Origin: Bin5 sp965204525
GTDB taxonomy: Bacteria; Chloroflexota; Anaerolineae; Caldilineales; Caldilineaceae
Direction: 5' to 3'
Assembly: GCA_965204525.1 (NCBI GenBank)
Contig: OZ241994.1
Coordinates: 248,001 to 312,000, forward strand
Length of the DNA: 64,000 bases
The notes below the pieces were generated by a model. It searched no databases, was not told the DNA's origin, and worked only from the letters and a program-made list of their open reading frames with translations. The position numbers and the translations under genes were made by a program. Positions 52,504 through 62,094 of this stretch are shown in pieces (positions within the stretch are counted from its first letter, which is position 1; every line of letters starts with the position of its first letter).

Positions 52504-53519
52504 TGAGCCAGAATCATAAGCTCGACCTCAGCCATAGCGCGGAAGGGCAGAGCGATGCCCATGATCAGATGGCGGGAAATCGAGGATTGTGGCGCGATGC
52601 AGGCCGCCGCCTTGTTCGCAACCGCCTCTCTCTGGTCGGCATTTTCGTGTTGTCAATCCTGTTCGTATTGGCGATTTTCGGTCCATCCATCGCGCCCTAC
52701 CCGTTCATGGAACAGAATCTCAAGCTGATCAGCGAACCGCCGAGCGCCGATCATTGGCTTGGCACCGACCAGTTGGGGCGCGATGTCCTGAGCCGCATCC
52801 TGTGGGGGGCGCGCACCGCGACCACGGTCGCCATCTTCGTCACTACGATCAGCCTGGGTGTGGGAATCGTTCTCGGCGGCGTGGCGGCATTCGCCGGAGG
52901 CATGGCGGACTGGCTCATCATGCGTCTGACCGATGTAGTCATGTCGGTGCCATCGATCATGTTGGCGCTGCTGGTCAACACAGCGATCAAGAAGCCCGTA
53001 GCTATCTGGTTCGAGAATATCTACGAACAGACAGATTGGGCCTTTTTCAGGAGCACGACGTTTCTCGACTACCTGATCGTCTTGGGGGCGCTGGCCGTCG
53101 TCTCCTTCCCCGGTTATGCGCGCCTGATTCGCGGGCAGATACTGTCGCTGCGGGAGCGAGAATACGTGACCGCGGCTCGCTCGAGCGGTGTCCCCTTTAC
53201 GCGTATCCTCTTTCGCCATGTCGTTCCCAATGCATTGGGTCCGGTGATCGTGGCAGCAACCTTCGGCTTTTCGGGCGCGATGGTGATGGAGGCATCGCTC
53301 AGCTACCTTGGGATTGGCATCCAGCCGCCGGCCGCCAGCTGGGGGGCGATGATCAACGACAGCCTGATGGATTGGCGCTACGAACCGTGGCTGCTGGCGA
53401 TGCCCGCCATTGCCCTGGCCATTTCGGCTCTCGCGGTCAACTACCTTGGCGACGGACTCAACGACGCGCTGAACCCACGCATCGCTGCCGGTGGCGCCGC
53501 GCCAGAGAGAGAACGATAG
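52503..53519 (+). CDS. Opp/Dpp-type ABC permease, DppC-like
   Basis: The 338-residue permease has a hydrophilic N terminus, the DppC-type region SADHWLGTDQLGRDVLSRIL, about six helices and the coupling loop REYVTAARSSGVPFTRILFRH, followed by NALGPVIVAATFGFSGAM. It has a rather long insertion near residue 160 (FENIYEQTDWAFFRSTTF) between helices. The two ATPase subunits usual for this transporter class (DppD and DppF) are absent from the operon; the sialidase-like gene follows after one base. Confidence 0.93.
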   Translation: MSQNHKLDLSHSAEGQSDAHDQMAGNRGLWRDAGRRLVRNRLSLVGIFVLSILFVLAIFGPSIAPYPFMEQNLKLISEPPSADHWLGTDQLGRDVLSRILWGARTATTVAIFVTTISLGVGIVLGGVAAFAGGMADWLIMRLTDVVMSVPSIMLALLVNTAIKKPVAIWFENIYEQTDWAFFRSTTFLDYLIVLGALAVVSFPGYARLIRGQILSLREREYVTAARSSGVPFTRILFRHVVPNALGPVIVAATFGFSGAMVMEASLSYLGIGIQPPAASWGAMINDSLMDWRYEPWLLAMPAIALAISALAVNYLGDGLNDALNPRIAAGGAAPERER

Positions 53520-53520
53520 C

Positions 53521-54738
53521 ATGCACTTTATCCAGATCGCTTTTCAGGATCCTGCCACCAATGTCTACTTGCACGATCCCAGCATCGTACGTCTGGACAG
53601 TGGTGAACTTCTGGTCTCTCTCAACTATCACGGGCCCGGCTCCCCCCGCAGTGTCGAGGACCAGGAGTGCCTGACCAGCCTCTACCTCTCTCGCGACTCG
53701 GGCAGGAGCTGGTCGTTCCTGACGTATGTGAATTACTGTTTCGCCGCTAATCTGTTCACGCACCGGGGCGCTGTCTATCTGCTCGGCATGGACAGGCGTT
53801 TCGGCTCGATCTGCATTCGACGCAGCAGTGACGGAGGCCGCACCTGGTCCCGCCTGGCGCCCGAAGGACGTGATCCCGCTGGCATCGTTGGTTCCGCCGA
53901 GGAGGTGCTGAGAACTCCATCGCAACGCATCTGCGGCGGACGTCTGTTTCAAGGTGGTCCTGGCGAAGATCCGCCGAATTACCACAGCACCGCCATGCCG
54001 ATACTGGAGAGCGGGGGCCGAATTTATCGGGCATTCGAGGACTGCGGGCCGAAGGACTGGCCCGGCATACATGCCGATTCCTCGATCAGAAGGATGCAAG
54101 CGTTCGTGATCTCCGCCCCGTCAGACGCCGACCTGCTGGATCCAGCCAGTTGGCGCATGAGTAACAAGCTGCCTTACGATGCCGCTTTTTCCAGTGGCTG
54201 GGAGAATCCACCGGTCAAGCCGGGCTGGCTGGAGGGAAACGTGGTGGAGACGCCCGACAGCTCATTATGTAACATCATCCGCGTCAACACGGCCCCGGTT
54301 GTGGATAAGGCCGCCGTTATCCGCATCCACGACGGAGGCTGCCGCGTTTCGTTCAACCCCGCCAACGATTTTATTGATTTGCCGGGCGGGATGACCAAGT
54401 TCACCATCCGCCGCGATCCCGAGACCGGCCTCTATTGCATGTTGTGCAACAACAACACCGATTCCCGCTTTCCGAACCAACGCAATGTGCTGTCTCTGTG
54501 CGCCTCGGACGATCTGATCCACTGGAAGCAGTGCAAGATGCTCATCGAAGATGATTCGGACCTTTCGTGGGAGGAGTCGATTGAACAGGTAGCATTCCAG
54601 TACCCCGACTGGCAGTTCGATAGCGATGACATCATCTATGTCCTGCGCACGGCCTACGGTGGCGCGGCCGACTACCATGACGCCAATCGCATCACTTTCC
54701 ACCGTCTCACCCGTTTCCGCGACTTCCTGACTCTCTGA
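53521..54738 (+). CDS. BNR-repeat sialidase-like protein
   Basis: The 405-residue protein has a beta-propeller pattern with two clear Asp-boxes, SRDSGRSWSF and SSDGGRTWSRL. The first strand region (VYLHDPSIVRLDSGELLVSLN) is common to exo-sialidases and other six-bladed glycosidases. No signal peptide is visible, so a cytosolic role on imported sugars is likely. The arginine triad of true sialidases could not be confirmed. ATG immediately follows the permease stop; the GH116 gene follows after eight bases. Confidence 0.8.
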   Translation: MHFIQIAFQDPATNVYLHDPSIVRLDSGELLVSLNYHGPGSPRSVEDQECLTSLYLSRDSGRSWSFLTYVNYCFAANLFTHRGAVYLLGMDRRFGSICIRRSSDGGRTWSRLAPEGRDPAGIVGSAEEVLRTPSQRICGGRLFQGGPGEDPPNYHSTAMPILESGGRIYRAFEDCGPKDWPGIHADSSIRRMQAFVISAPSDADLLDPASWRMSNKLPYDAAFSSGWENPPVKPGWLEGNVVETPDSSLCNIIRVNTAPVVDKAAVIRIHDGGCRVSFNPANDFIDLPGGMTKFTIRRDPETGLYCMLCNNNTDSRFPNQRNVLSLCASDDLIHWKQCKMLIEDDSDLSWEESIEQVAFQYPDWQFDSDDIIYVLRTAYGGAADYHDANRITFHRLTRFRDFLTL

Positions 54739-54746
54739 CCGGCACA

Positions 54747-57416
54747 ATGGAATCCGAACCGTCAAACTGGCCCTGCCTGACCCGCTACGAAGGAGCGCAC
54801 CTGCAAGAGATCGCCTTTCCCCTTGGCGGCATCGGCACGGGGAGCTTCTGCTTGGGCGGACGCGCCGATTTCCGCGATTTTGAGCTCTTCAACTGTTCCG
54901 ACAAAGGATGCAAGCCGCCCTACACATTTTTCGCTCTGCGCGCCCAGCCGCCAGGAGAACCTGCTGTGATGCGCATTCTGGAGGGCGCCATCCAGCCGCC
55001 TTTCCGAGGGGGTGGATTCGGGGCCGGTGTCCCGCTGGCGGGTCTGCCGCGCATGTGTAATGTAGCACTCGACGCCTGCTATCCTTTCGCGCATTTCACG
55101 CTCAGCGATCCGGACGTCCCCCTGACCGTTCACCTGGAGGCCTTCAACCCCCTGATTCCGCTGGACGCCGATCGCTCCGGATTGCCCGCCGCTATCATGC
55201 GTCATGTGCTCGTGAACCCGTCCGACCGGCCAATTGAGGCGTCGGTGGCCGGCAGCCTCTACAACTTTATCGGCTGCGACTCGAGCCGGCGCCGGGGCCA
55301 GTGGAGCAGCAAGCCGGCGGAGCCGGGGCAACTCTTGGGCGGCAACGTCAACGAACTACGGCGAGCTACGACAAGCGGGCTGCCGCTGCAGGGTCTGCTC
55401 ATGCGCTCGCAACGTGTAGTCCCTCGTACGCCGCAGGACGGCACGCTAGCTCTTGTAGCTCTCGGCGGTGAGGCGACCAGTCGGCGCAGCTGGGGTTCCA
55501 GGCATTGGAACCGGCACATCCTCAACTTCTGGGAAGACTTTTCTGAGGATGGCCGCCTCGACGACCCGCCGGACGCGCCGCCGAGTCCGGAAGGTGAGGG
55601 TCAAATTGGCTCGGTCGCTGTCAGCGCGACAGTGCCTCCCTGGGGCAGCGTTGCTCTCACTTTTCTCATCTCCTGGCACTTTCCCCACCGTACCGCGGCC
55701 GGATGCGGTTGGGATACGCTTGACAGGGAAGGCGGCTGGGTAGGCAACTACTACGCATCACAGTACGCCGACGCCTGGGACGCGGCCGTTCAGATCGCTC
55801 CGCAGCTCGACGCGCTGGAGGCGGAATCATTGTTCTTTGCCCGCGCCTTGGTCGCTTCCTGCCTACCCCAGGCGGTGAAAGAGGCTGCATTGAACAACCT
55901 CTCCACACTGCGCAGCCAGACCTGCTTCCGAACGGCTGACGGCCGCTTCTTCGCCTTTGAAGGAACCGAAGACGACCGGGGCAGTTGCTTCGGCTCCTGC
56001 ACGCACGTTTGGAATTATGAACAGGCTACGGCCTACGTCTATCCGGAGCTGGCCCGTTCCATGCGCGACTCGGAGCTGGAGGAGGGGACACTGCCCAGCG
56101 GCATGAACTGTTTCCGTCTGCATCTGCCTTTGGGTGGCGAGCCGTGGAAGTTCGCCGCCGCCGATGGGCAGATGGGCGCGGTTATGAAATGCTACCGCGA
56201 GTGGCAACTCTCTGGTGACAGTGGGTGGCTCGAACGGCAATGGCCCACCATACGTTCACTCGTCGGTTACGCGTGGCTGCCGGGCGGGTGGGACGCCGAC
56301 CAGGACGGCGTCATGGAAGGTGTACAGCATAACACCTATGACGTCGAGTTTTTCGGCCCCAATCCCCTTTCCGGAATCTGGTACCTGGGCGCGCTGCGGG
56401 CGGCCGCAGAGATGGCGGGCGCAGTGGGCGACGACGAGTTTTGCGCCAAATGTCACACCCTTTCTCGTCGCGGCTCCGCCTGGATCGATGCCAATCTCTT
56501 CAACGGCGAGTTCTACATCCAACAGGTAAGGACGCCCGCCAGCCTGGAGGAAACGCTGCCCGAACTACGCGCCGGTATGGGAGAGACGAATCTGGCCGAT
56601 CCCGAGTTTCAGATGGGCAACGGCTGTCTGGTCGACCAGTTGGTAGGGCAGTACATGGCCCACGTGACCGGGCTCGGTTACTTGCTGTCGCCGGACAACA
56701 TCGGGACCGCGTTGCGCTCTCTTTACCTTCACAACTTTCGCCGCGATCTTAGTGGCCACTGGAACAACATGCGCACGTATGCGCTGGGAGAAGAGGCGGG
56801 ACTGCTGATGGCGAGCTGGCCCGGCGGTGACAGGCCGCGCGTGCCATTCCCTTACTGGGGCGAGATCATGACAGGCTTTGAGTATCAGGCCGCTGTGCAT
56901 ATGATTTTCGAAGGGATGATCGACGAGGGGCTGGAGGTCATCAGCGCAGTCCGGCGGCGCTTCGACGGGAAGCGGCGCAATCCGTGGAACGAACACGAGG
57001 CCGGACATCACTACGCGCGCGCCATGGCGAGTTGGGCGGCGATACCGGCCCTGAGTGGCCTGCGATACTCAGCGGTTTCAAAGCGCCTCGAGTTGGCGCC
57101 GCGCTGGAGATCAGAGGCGTTTCGGTCTATCTGGACGGCGGGTTCCGGCTGGGGCACGGTTCATCAGAGCATCGGGGACTGTGAGCAGACTGTGTGTTGG
57201 GAGGTTCTGTTCGGGGATCTGGCCGTGCAGGAGATGGCATACGCACCTCCGGAGGGCGCCGCGATTGAAGGGGTCAACGTTGAGCTGGGGGGCGAACCTG
57301 TCGCGGCCGTTGTCACGGGGGAGGCAGACTGGGCGCAGATTACTCTGCCGCGAAGTATCCTAGTCACTTCCGAGCGTGCCCTGAATGTTCGCATGAGGAT
57401 TGAACAGGGGGCTTGA
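54747..57416 (+). CDS. GH116-family glycosidase (GBA2-like)
   Basis: The 889-residue enzyme opens with EIAFPLGGIGTGSFCLGGRADFRDFE, the conserved N-terminal motif of the family. The catalytic domain shows the nucleophile glutamate in FFAFEGTEDDRGS (Glu405), then CTHVWNYEQATAYVYPELARSMRD, and the acid/base aspartate in QHNTYDVEFFGPNPLSG (Asp532). GH116 enzymes are retaining beta-glucosidases or beta-xylosidases, including bile-acid/glucosylceramide hydrolases. No export signal is seen, so it probably acts on imported glycosides. It is the last gene of the uptake operon. Confidence 0.92.
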   Translation: MESEPSNWPCLTRYEGAHLQEIAFPLGGIGTGSFCLGGRADFRDFELFNCSDKGCKPPYTFFALRAQPPGEPAVMRILEGAIQPPFRGGGFGAGVPLAGLPRMCNVALDACYPFAHFTLSDPDVPLTVHLEAFNPLIPLDADRSGLPAAIMRHVLVNPSDRPIEASVAGSLYNFIGCDSSRRRGQWSSKPAEPGQLLGGNVNELRRATTSGLPLQGLLMRSQRVVPRTPQDGTLALVALGGEATSRRSWGSRHWNRHILNFWEDFSEDGRLDDPPDAPPSPEGEGQIGSVAVSATVPPWGSVALTFLISWHFPHRTAAGCGWDTLDREGGWVGNYYASQYADAWDAAVQIAPQLDALEAESLFFARALVASCLPQAVKEAALNNLSTLRSQTCFRTADGRFFAFEGTEDDRGSCFGSCTHVWNYEQATAYVYPELARSMRDSELEEGTLPSGMNCFRLHLPLGGEPWKFAAADGQMGAVMKCYREWQLSGDSGWLERQWPTIRSLVGYAWLPGGWDADQDGVMEGVQHNTYDVEFFGPNPLSGIWYLGALRAAAEMAGAVGDDEFCAKCHTLSRRGSAWIDANLFNGEFYIQQVRTPASLEETLPELRAGMGETNLADPEFQMGNGCLVDQLVGQYMAHVTGLGYLLSPDNIGTALRSLYLHNFRRDLSGHWNNMRTYALGEEAGLLMASWPGGDRPRVPFPYWGEIMTGFEYQAAVHMIFEGMIDEGLEVISAVRRRFDGKRRNPWNEHEAGHHYARAMASWAAIPALSGLRYSAVSKRLELAPRWRSEAFRSIWTAGSGWGTVHQSIGDCEQTVCWEVLFGDLAVQEMAYAPPEGAAIEGVNVELGGEPVAAVVTGEADWAQITLPRSILVTSERALNVRMRIEQGA

Positions 57417-57535
57417 GCCGCTTGGCATCAGTTTTCCTTATTGTACTCCTCAGAAAGTGCCTACTTCGTCGCTGCGAACACTTCGGTCTGAGCAATTGAT
57501 CTTCCGCATCTCAAGTTTCGGATGAATCGCAGTTC

Positions 57536-58915
57536 CTAATCCATCCAAGGCGTACTCTTGTCCCACGCGGTGAGCAAGTCACCAAGCCCGGCTTCGGTTT
57601 GAGCCTGCTGGCCTGTACCGGCGAGGTTGTTCATCTCGTATGGGTCGCTTCGCAGGTCGAAGAAAGACGTAACCTCTTGTTCGGCACTCCCCTTACCTCC
57701 CAGTGCGCGCCGCCCCAGGAGGTGGGTGGGCGTTCTGATCCCAATCTCGCCGCCGCTGGTCTCGATGAAGCCCCAGTTCTCGTCCAACTGCTGGCGCTCC
57801 CCTTTCAGAACAGGGGAAAGATTCCGTCCCTGTACGTGCTCTGGTACAAGGCAACTGCTGGCATCCAACACAGTGGGCATGATGTCTATGAGCTGTGCCA
57901 CCTGCGAACTGTTGACAGCGGCGTCCCACAGCCAAGGTGCGTGGAAGATCATCGGGACGCGAATTGACTCTTCGATCAACAGGCCCTTATTGAACTTGTG
58001 ATGGCTGCCCAGGTTGTCGCCGTGGTCGGAGGTAAAGACCACGATCGTGTTGTCGAGCAGGCCGCCTGCGCGTAAGCCATCCATCATGCGCCCTACCATA
58101 TCATCGACCCAGGTCGTAAGGCCATAGTACAGGGCGGTGAGATGCCGCAGGTCGAAGCCGTCCGGAATTTCAAGTGTATGAGGGAGCTTCTGCGAATAGT
58201 AGAGGAAGTCCCACAGGTAGACTTTGAACCAGTGCTCATCATAGGCCATTGGGCCGTCCACATATGCGTTGGGCCTGAGCGGCACTTCGTCGGGGTCGTA
58301 CATGGTCAGGTACTTTTCGGGTGCGTCTGCCAGCGGCATGTGGGGAGGAGAGATGCTGTAGTAGAGGAAAAACGGGCTGTCGCGGTCGGCAGCCAGGTAG
58401 GAGAGGACGTTCTCGATTTCGTAATCCACGCTGAAACCGTCAACGAGCTGAGGGCTGCTGCCGTTCCGAACGAATTCCTGTCCCGTGTGCCGGTGATTAA
58501 CTCTGGGGTGGAGTGTGTAGTCGAAGCCCAGGATTTCGGGGGCGGAGTGAATGTGCCACTTGCCGATCAGGGCTGTGTCGTAACCGGCAGCCTGAAACTG
58601 TTCGGCGATTGTGGCGTCGGGCAGATGAACCCGGTCCTGAAGCGGCCACGAGGCCACGATGGGCCTGCCCTGTTCATCGGGCACGGAGACATTGCCCAGG
58701 GCGCCCGTGCAGGAGCGGGCATATTGGCCTGAGATGAGGGACGAACGCGCCGGCATACACACCGGGTCGGTCGACACTGCGTGCTCGAAGCGGACTCCGT
58801 CGCGGGCGAGGCGGTCGATGTTGGGCGTACGGATGATCGAATTGCCGTAGCATCCGACTTCGAATGCTCGCAACTGATCACAGATGCAGATGATGACATT
58901 GGGTCTATTGTGCAT
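57536..58915 (-). CDS. Sulfatase (arylsulfatase A-like, formylglycine type)
   Basis: The 459-residue enzyme begins NVIICICDQLRAFEVGCYGN with the metal-binding aspartate, and carries the sulfatase signature DPVCMPARSSLISGQYARS, in which Cys53 must be converted to formylglycine. Further metal ligands are in VVFTSDHGDNLGSHHKFNKG. No signal peptide is visible, so it appears cytosolic. The substrate is probably a small sulfated sugar or aromatic ester. No formylglycine-generating enzyme gene is in the window. It is convergent with the GH116 gene. Confidence 0.93.
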   Translation of the reverse strand: MHNRPNVIICICDQLRAFEVGCYGNSIIRTPNIDRLARDGVRFEHAVSTDPVCMPARSSLISGQYARSCTGALGNVSVPDEQGRPIVASWPLQDRVHLPDATIAEQFQAAGYDTALIGKWHIHSAPEILGFDYTLHPRVNHRHTGQEFVRNGSSPQLVDGFSVDYEIENVLSYLAADRDSPFFLYYSISPPHMPLADAPEKYLTMYDPDEVPLRPNAYVDGPMAYDEHWFKVYLWDFLYYSQKLPHTLEIPDGFDLRHLTALYYGLTTWVDDMVGRMMDGLRAGGLLDNTIVVFTSDHGDNLGSHHKFNKGLLIEESIRVPMIFHAPWLWDAAVNSSQVAQLIDIMPTVLDASSCLVPEHVQGRNLSPVLKGERQQLDENWGFIETSGGEIGIRTPTHLLGRRALGGKGSAEQEVTSFFDLRSDPYEMNNLAGTGQQAQTEAGLGDLLTAWDKSTPWMD

Positions 58916-59141
58916 GGCTTTTTATTTTGGAGTTTTGATATATGAGTTGTTGTTGTCTTAAATTTACTACGCGAAAGTGCTAATGATACCAGATGTAATC
59001 ACCGTTCTTGGAAGCCCGCAATTTCGCCGCTATGGTTCGGCAGCTTCAGCCGAATACGCAAACGGCGATCGGCGGTCCCCCTGTGCAAGTTAGCGGCTCC
59101 TGTTCTTACAATTGATACAACTGTGCAGAATCGACTGGGCC

Positions 59142-61571
59142 CTATTTCGACGGAGAATCGGTCTGCCTAATGTAGACATTCTGAGGGAGCAGAGTCTGCG
59201 GCTCGAACAGCTTCGAAACGGTTACGAAGTGGATGCCCCGCCCATGCAGTGCCGCGATGATAGCAGGCACTGCGTCTACAGTGGACTTGTGAATGTCGTG
59301 GGCAAGGATGATCGCCCCTACGGGCGCGTCGGAGATTCTGGCGGCAACAGTTTCGGCGTCGCGATTTTTCCAGTCCAGTGGATCGACGCTCCAGAAGATG
59401 ATCGGTAGCCTGGAGGCTGCTAACACACTGTCATTATAGGCGCCGTAAGGAGGACGCAGGAACGGAGTCTGTTCACCGATCAGTTGTGCGATCAGATCGT
59501 CTGTCAATTGTAACTGTTCGCGGATCTTTGCATCCGGCAGGTGCGTAAGATTGGGATGGTCCCAAGTGTGGTTTCCTATCTGATGACCCTCCTGAAACAT
59601 GCGCTGAACTGTTTCAGATTGGATGCGGACCTGAGCCCCCAGGACGAAGAATGTTGCCTTGACATTGTGCTCTTTGAGAATGTCCAGCAGGCTTTCTGTG
59701 TAATACGAAGGACCGTCGTCGAAAGTAAGGGCCACGCACGCTACTTCATGACAGTTTATTTCGCCCTCAGCCTCCTGTTCGGCTTGGGAAGATGCCGAGG
59801 TAGACATGCGCATCAGGCGTGAGAGAGTTGGGATTCGGCCACTTGAGGATTGTGCCAGCATCGCCACCGGTGAAGAGGCCTGCGTCCAAACGCGCGCAAC
59901 GGCTTGGCCGAAGTCAGCCTTAAGGGTGGTTGCGTCTACTTCAATGCCCAGGAGCTGTCGAATCTCCGGTCTGAGCAGATCTGAAACCTCAGCCGCAGCA
60001 AGCTCAACTTCGACAGTCCCTTCCACACCCGAGGCAACCTGGTACTTGTCGAACCTGAGCAAAACTGTACCGTCGTCCCGAAACACGATGAAGTCGAAAT
60101 TCCCGGCTGTAGGCTCAGTTCCTGTCTCGATTTGCTCATACTCGCTTTCGAAAAGAGATTCTTTGCGGTCGTCGTCGGCGTCGGGCTCTCGTTCGGCAAT
60201 CTGGTTGCGGAGGCGTTCTGCCAGCGCTTCCCTTGACAGCTCAGACAGGCGCGGCAAATGGCTGTCGTCAACGAAGAGATCGGAAATGGTTATCTCGGTC
60301 CCTTGACGAAGATCAAAGATGTAACTGGATACAATTTCATTGCCCGTGCCGCCAGTATATGTTGAACGCGTGACTTCGAAGAACAGCACCTGTTCATTGG
60401 CGACGGTCACTTCATGGTCCTGGCGATAGTGGGTTACGAAGGAGGCTGCCTCCTTGCCCGTATCCTTCTTGTATTCCTGGTAGGATTCTTCGTTTTCGGC
60501 AGCTACGATGCGGAATTCGTCAATGAACTGCCGGGTAATCGCCACGATTCGGGCGTTGACCGTTTCATCGTCCGTTGTCGGATAGGAGACATAGAGTTTT
60601 GACCGGTCGCCATTTTCGGACTCCTCGAATTCCATGACACCGACTACCCTCGCCCCGGGTGCTGCCGCTTCGGCGTCGATTCCCAGCAACTGACGAAATT
60701 CCGGCTTCAATAGATCGGCAATCGCAGACAGAGGCAATACAACATCGACTACGCCTTCGACCCCTGCGGCCACCTGATACTTGTCAAACCTGACTAAGAT
60801 GGTCCTGTCCTCTTGAAGCAGAATGTTATCGAAGTTTTCGGCTGTCGGGGCAGTACCGCTTTCTACCCATTCCGGATCACTCGCCAATTCCTCCGTGGCT
60901 ATGCGTTCTTCCAGCACTTCCCTTGTCAGAGCCGAGAGTCGCACCAGGTAGCTGCTATCGACAAAGAGATCGTTGATAGTCAGTTCGGCGCCGGTACGGC
61001 GGTCAAAGATGTAACCGACGACGTAAGAAATGCCGGTGCCGCCAGTATTGATTCCCCGCACTATATCAAAGAAGATCACATTCTGGTTTGCGATTGAAAC
61101 GTCGAAGTGTTGACGGTAGTGCGTGACAAATGTAGCCGCCTCTCTACCTGTCTCCTCTTTGTACTTCTGATAGCTCGCTTCGGTCTCGGTTGCCATCGTA
61201 CGCCACTCGTCGATGAATTCTTGCGTTACCGCTTCCATGCGGGCGTTGATCGCATCCTGTTCAGTCACGGGATAGGATACGCGCAGCAGGGAACGGCCTT
61301 CATGCTCGATTTCTTCGATTGCCTGGACCCAGACATTTTCATATTTGGTCGCGTCGAAGGAAGAGGAATGGACGGAGGCTGTCGCGGCTGCAGGGTCAGG
61401 GGTGGCTGTGGGCGCAGTTGTGGAGGTGGGGACGGGGGGCGCAGCGGCTTCAGGCGCAGCAGTAGCCGTAGCACTGTTCTCCGCAACAGGCATATCTCCT
61501 GGGCGGCAGGAGGCCAGAGTGACAAGGGATATAAGGGCTGCTACGGCGAGCACTACGTAGAGACGTTTCAT
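59142..61571 (-). CDS. PdaC-like lipoprotein polysaccharide deacetylase with duplicated DUF3298-type domain
   Basis: The 809-residue protein starts with a lipoprotein signal (VVLAVAALISLVTLASC), then a Pro/Thr/Ala linker. Two copies of a DUF3298/RsiV-like module follow (about 70-290 and 315-565): FVTHYRQHFDVSIANQNVIF and FVTHYRQDHEVTVANEQVLF are matching segments. The C-terminal NodB domain (about 615-790) is complete: TFDDGPSYYTES, GNHTWDHPNLTHL, FLRPPYGAYND, WSVDPLDWKNR and LAHDIHKSTV. It probably deacetylates a cell-surface glycan. The chosen ATG has GGAGGAATC upstream and precedes the signal peptide. Confidence 0.92.
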   Translation of the reverse strand: MKRLYVVLAVAALISLVTLASCRPGDMPVAENSATATAAPEAAAPPVPTSTTAPTATPDPAAATASVHSSSFDATKYENVWVQAIEEIEHEGRSLLRVSYPVTEQDAINARMEAVTQEFIDEWRTMATETEASYQKYKEETGREAATFVTHYRQHFDVSIANQNVIFFDIVRGINTGGTGISYVVGYIFDRRTGAELTINDLFVDSSYLVRLSALTREVLEERIATEELASDPEWVESGTAPTAENFDNILLQEDRTILVRFDKYQVAAGVEGVVDVVLPLSAIADLLKPEFRQLLGIDAEAAAPGARVVGVMEFEESENGDRSKLYVSYPTTDDETVNARIVAITRQFIDEFRIVAAENEESYQEYKKDTGKEAASFVTHYRQDHEVTVANEQVLFFEVTRSTYTGGTGNEIVSSYIFDLRQGTEITISDLFVDDSHLPRLSELSREALAERLRNQIAEREPDADDDRKESLFESEYEQIETGTEPTAGNFDFIVFRDDGTVLLRFDKYQVASGVEGTVEVELAAAEVSDLLRPEIRQLLGIEVDATTLKADFGQAVARVWTQASSPVAMLAQSSSGRIPTLSRLMRMSTSASSQAEQEAEGEINCHEVACVALTFDDGPSYYTESLLDILKEHNVKATFFVLGAQVRIQSETVQRMFQEGHQIGNHTWDHPNLTHLPDAKIREQLQLTDDLIAQLIGEQTPFLRPPYGAYNDSVLAASRLPIIFWSVDPLDWKNRDAETVAARISDAPVGAIILAHDIHKSTVDAVPAIIAALHGRGIHFVTVSKLFEPQTLLPQNVYIRQTDSPSK

Positions 61572-62094
61572 CCTGATTCCTCCCTCCGAGGGGCAAAGGA
61601 CTTTGCGGTTCAGGCGTGGAGCATCCTCTGTTTTGGAGACTCTTGGCAAGCATTCTCCAACTATATCATAAAGAGTCCTGGAGGCGACTCCTGGTAATTC
61701 GAGTCCCTCCTGCCTCAGTAGATGTTTGCAGATTACGCTGTGTGAATGTACCCGGATCTTGCCCTATGTGGTTGCAGTCAGACCAGTGCAACTCCCGTGC
61801 CGTGGACCCTTTTCGCTGATACTGTCAGCGGCTTGAACTCCTGTAGTGCACAGTTCGATACTCTGTTGGGACTTGGTCGAATCTCCCACTTGTGCCAAGC
61901 TTATGTCTAATGTGGCTGCAGTAAGGGATATACGCTCGGCGGACCCTTTGCGGCTCGAATCAAGGAAGAGCTTGGCGTTTTCCGTCTTCGGCCGGTCCAG
62001 TTTGCAGACAAGAAAACAAGAAGTAGGCTGCTCGCCATACTTTGATTAAACTGAGAGCGACCCATTAGTTCATGACGAGAAAGGTGAAGTCGAT
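61572..62094. other. Divergent intergenic region with imperfect direct repeat
   Basis: This 523-base gap between the deacetylase gene and rhaM holds an imperfect direct repeat, with copies at about 61766-61815 and 61910-61955 sharing ATGTGG-TGCAGT-AG and later GGACCCTTT. A weaker, third ATGTTTGCAG occurs near 61720. No coding frame or RNA gene is convincing. The rhaM gene has GAAAGGTGAAG as its ribosome-binding site at the right end. Confidence 0.4.

Noticed and set aside
52589..53674. 361-codon frame in another phase over the DppC-like permease gene
   Set aside because: It overlaps a clear permease in the same direction, and its translation is Arg/His-rich and shows no motif.
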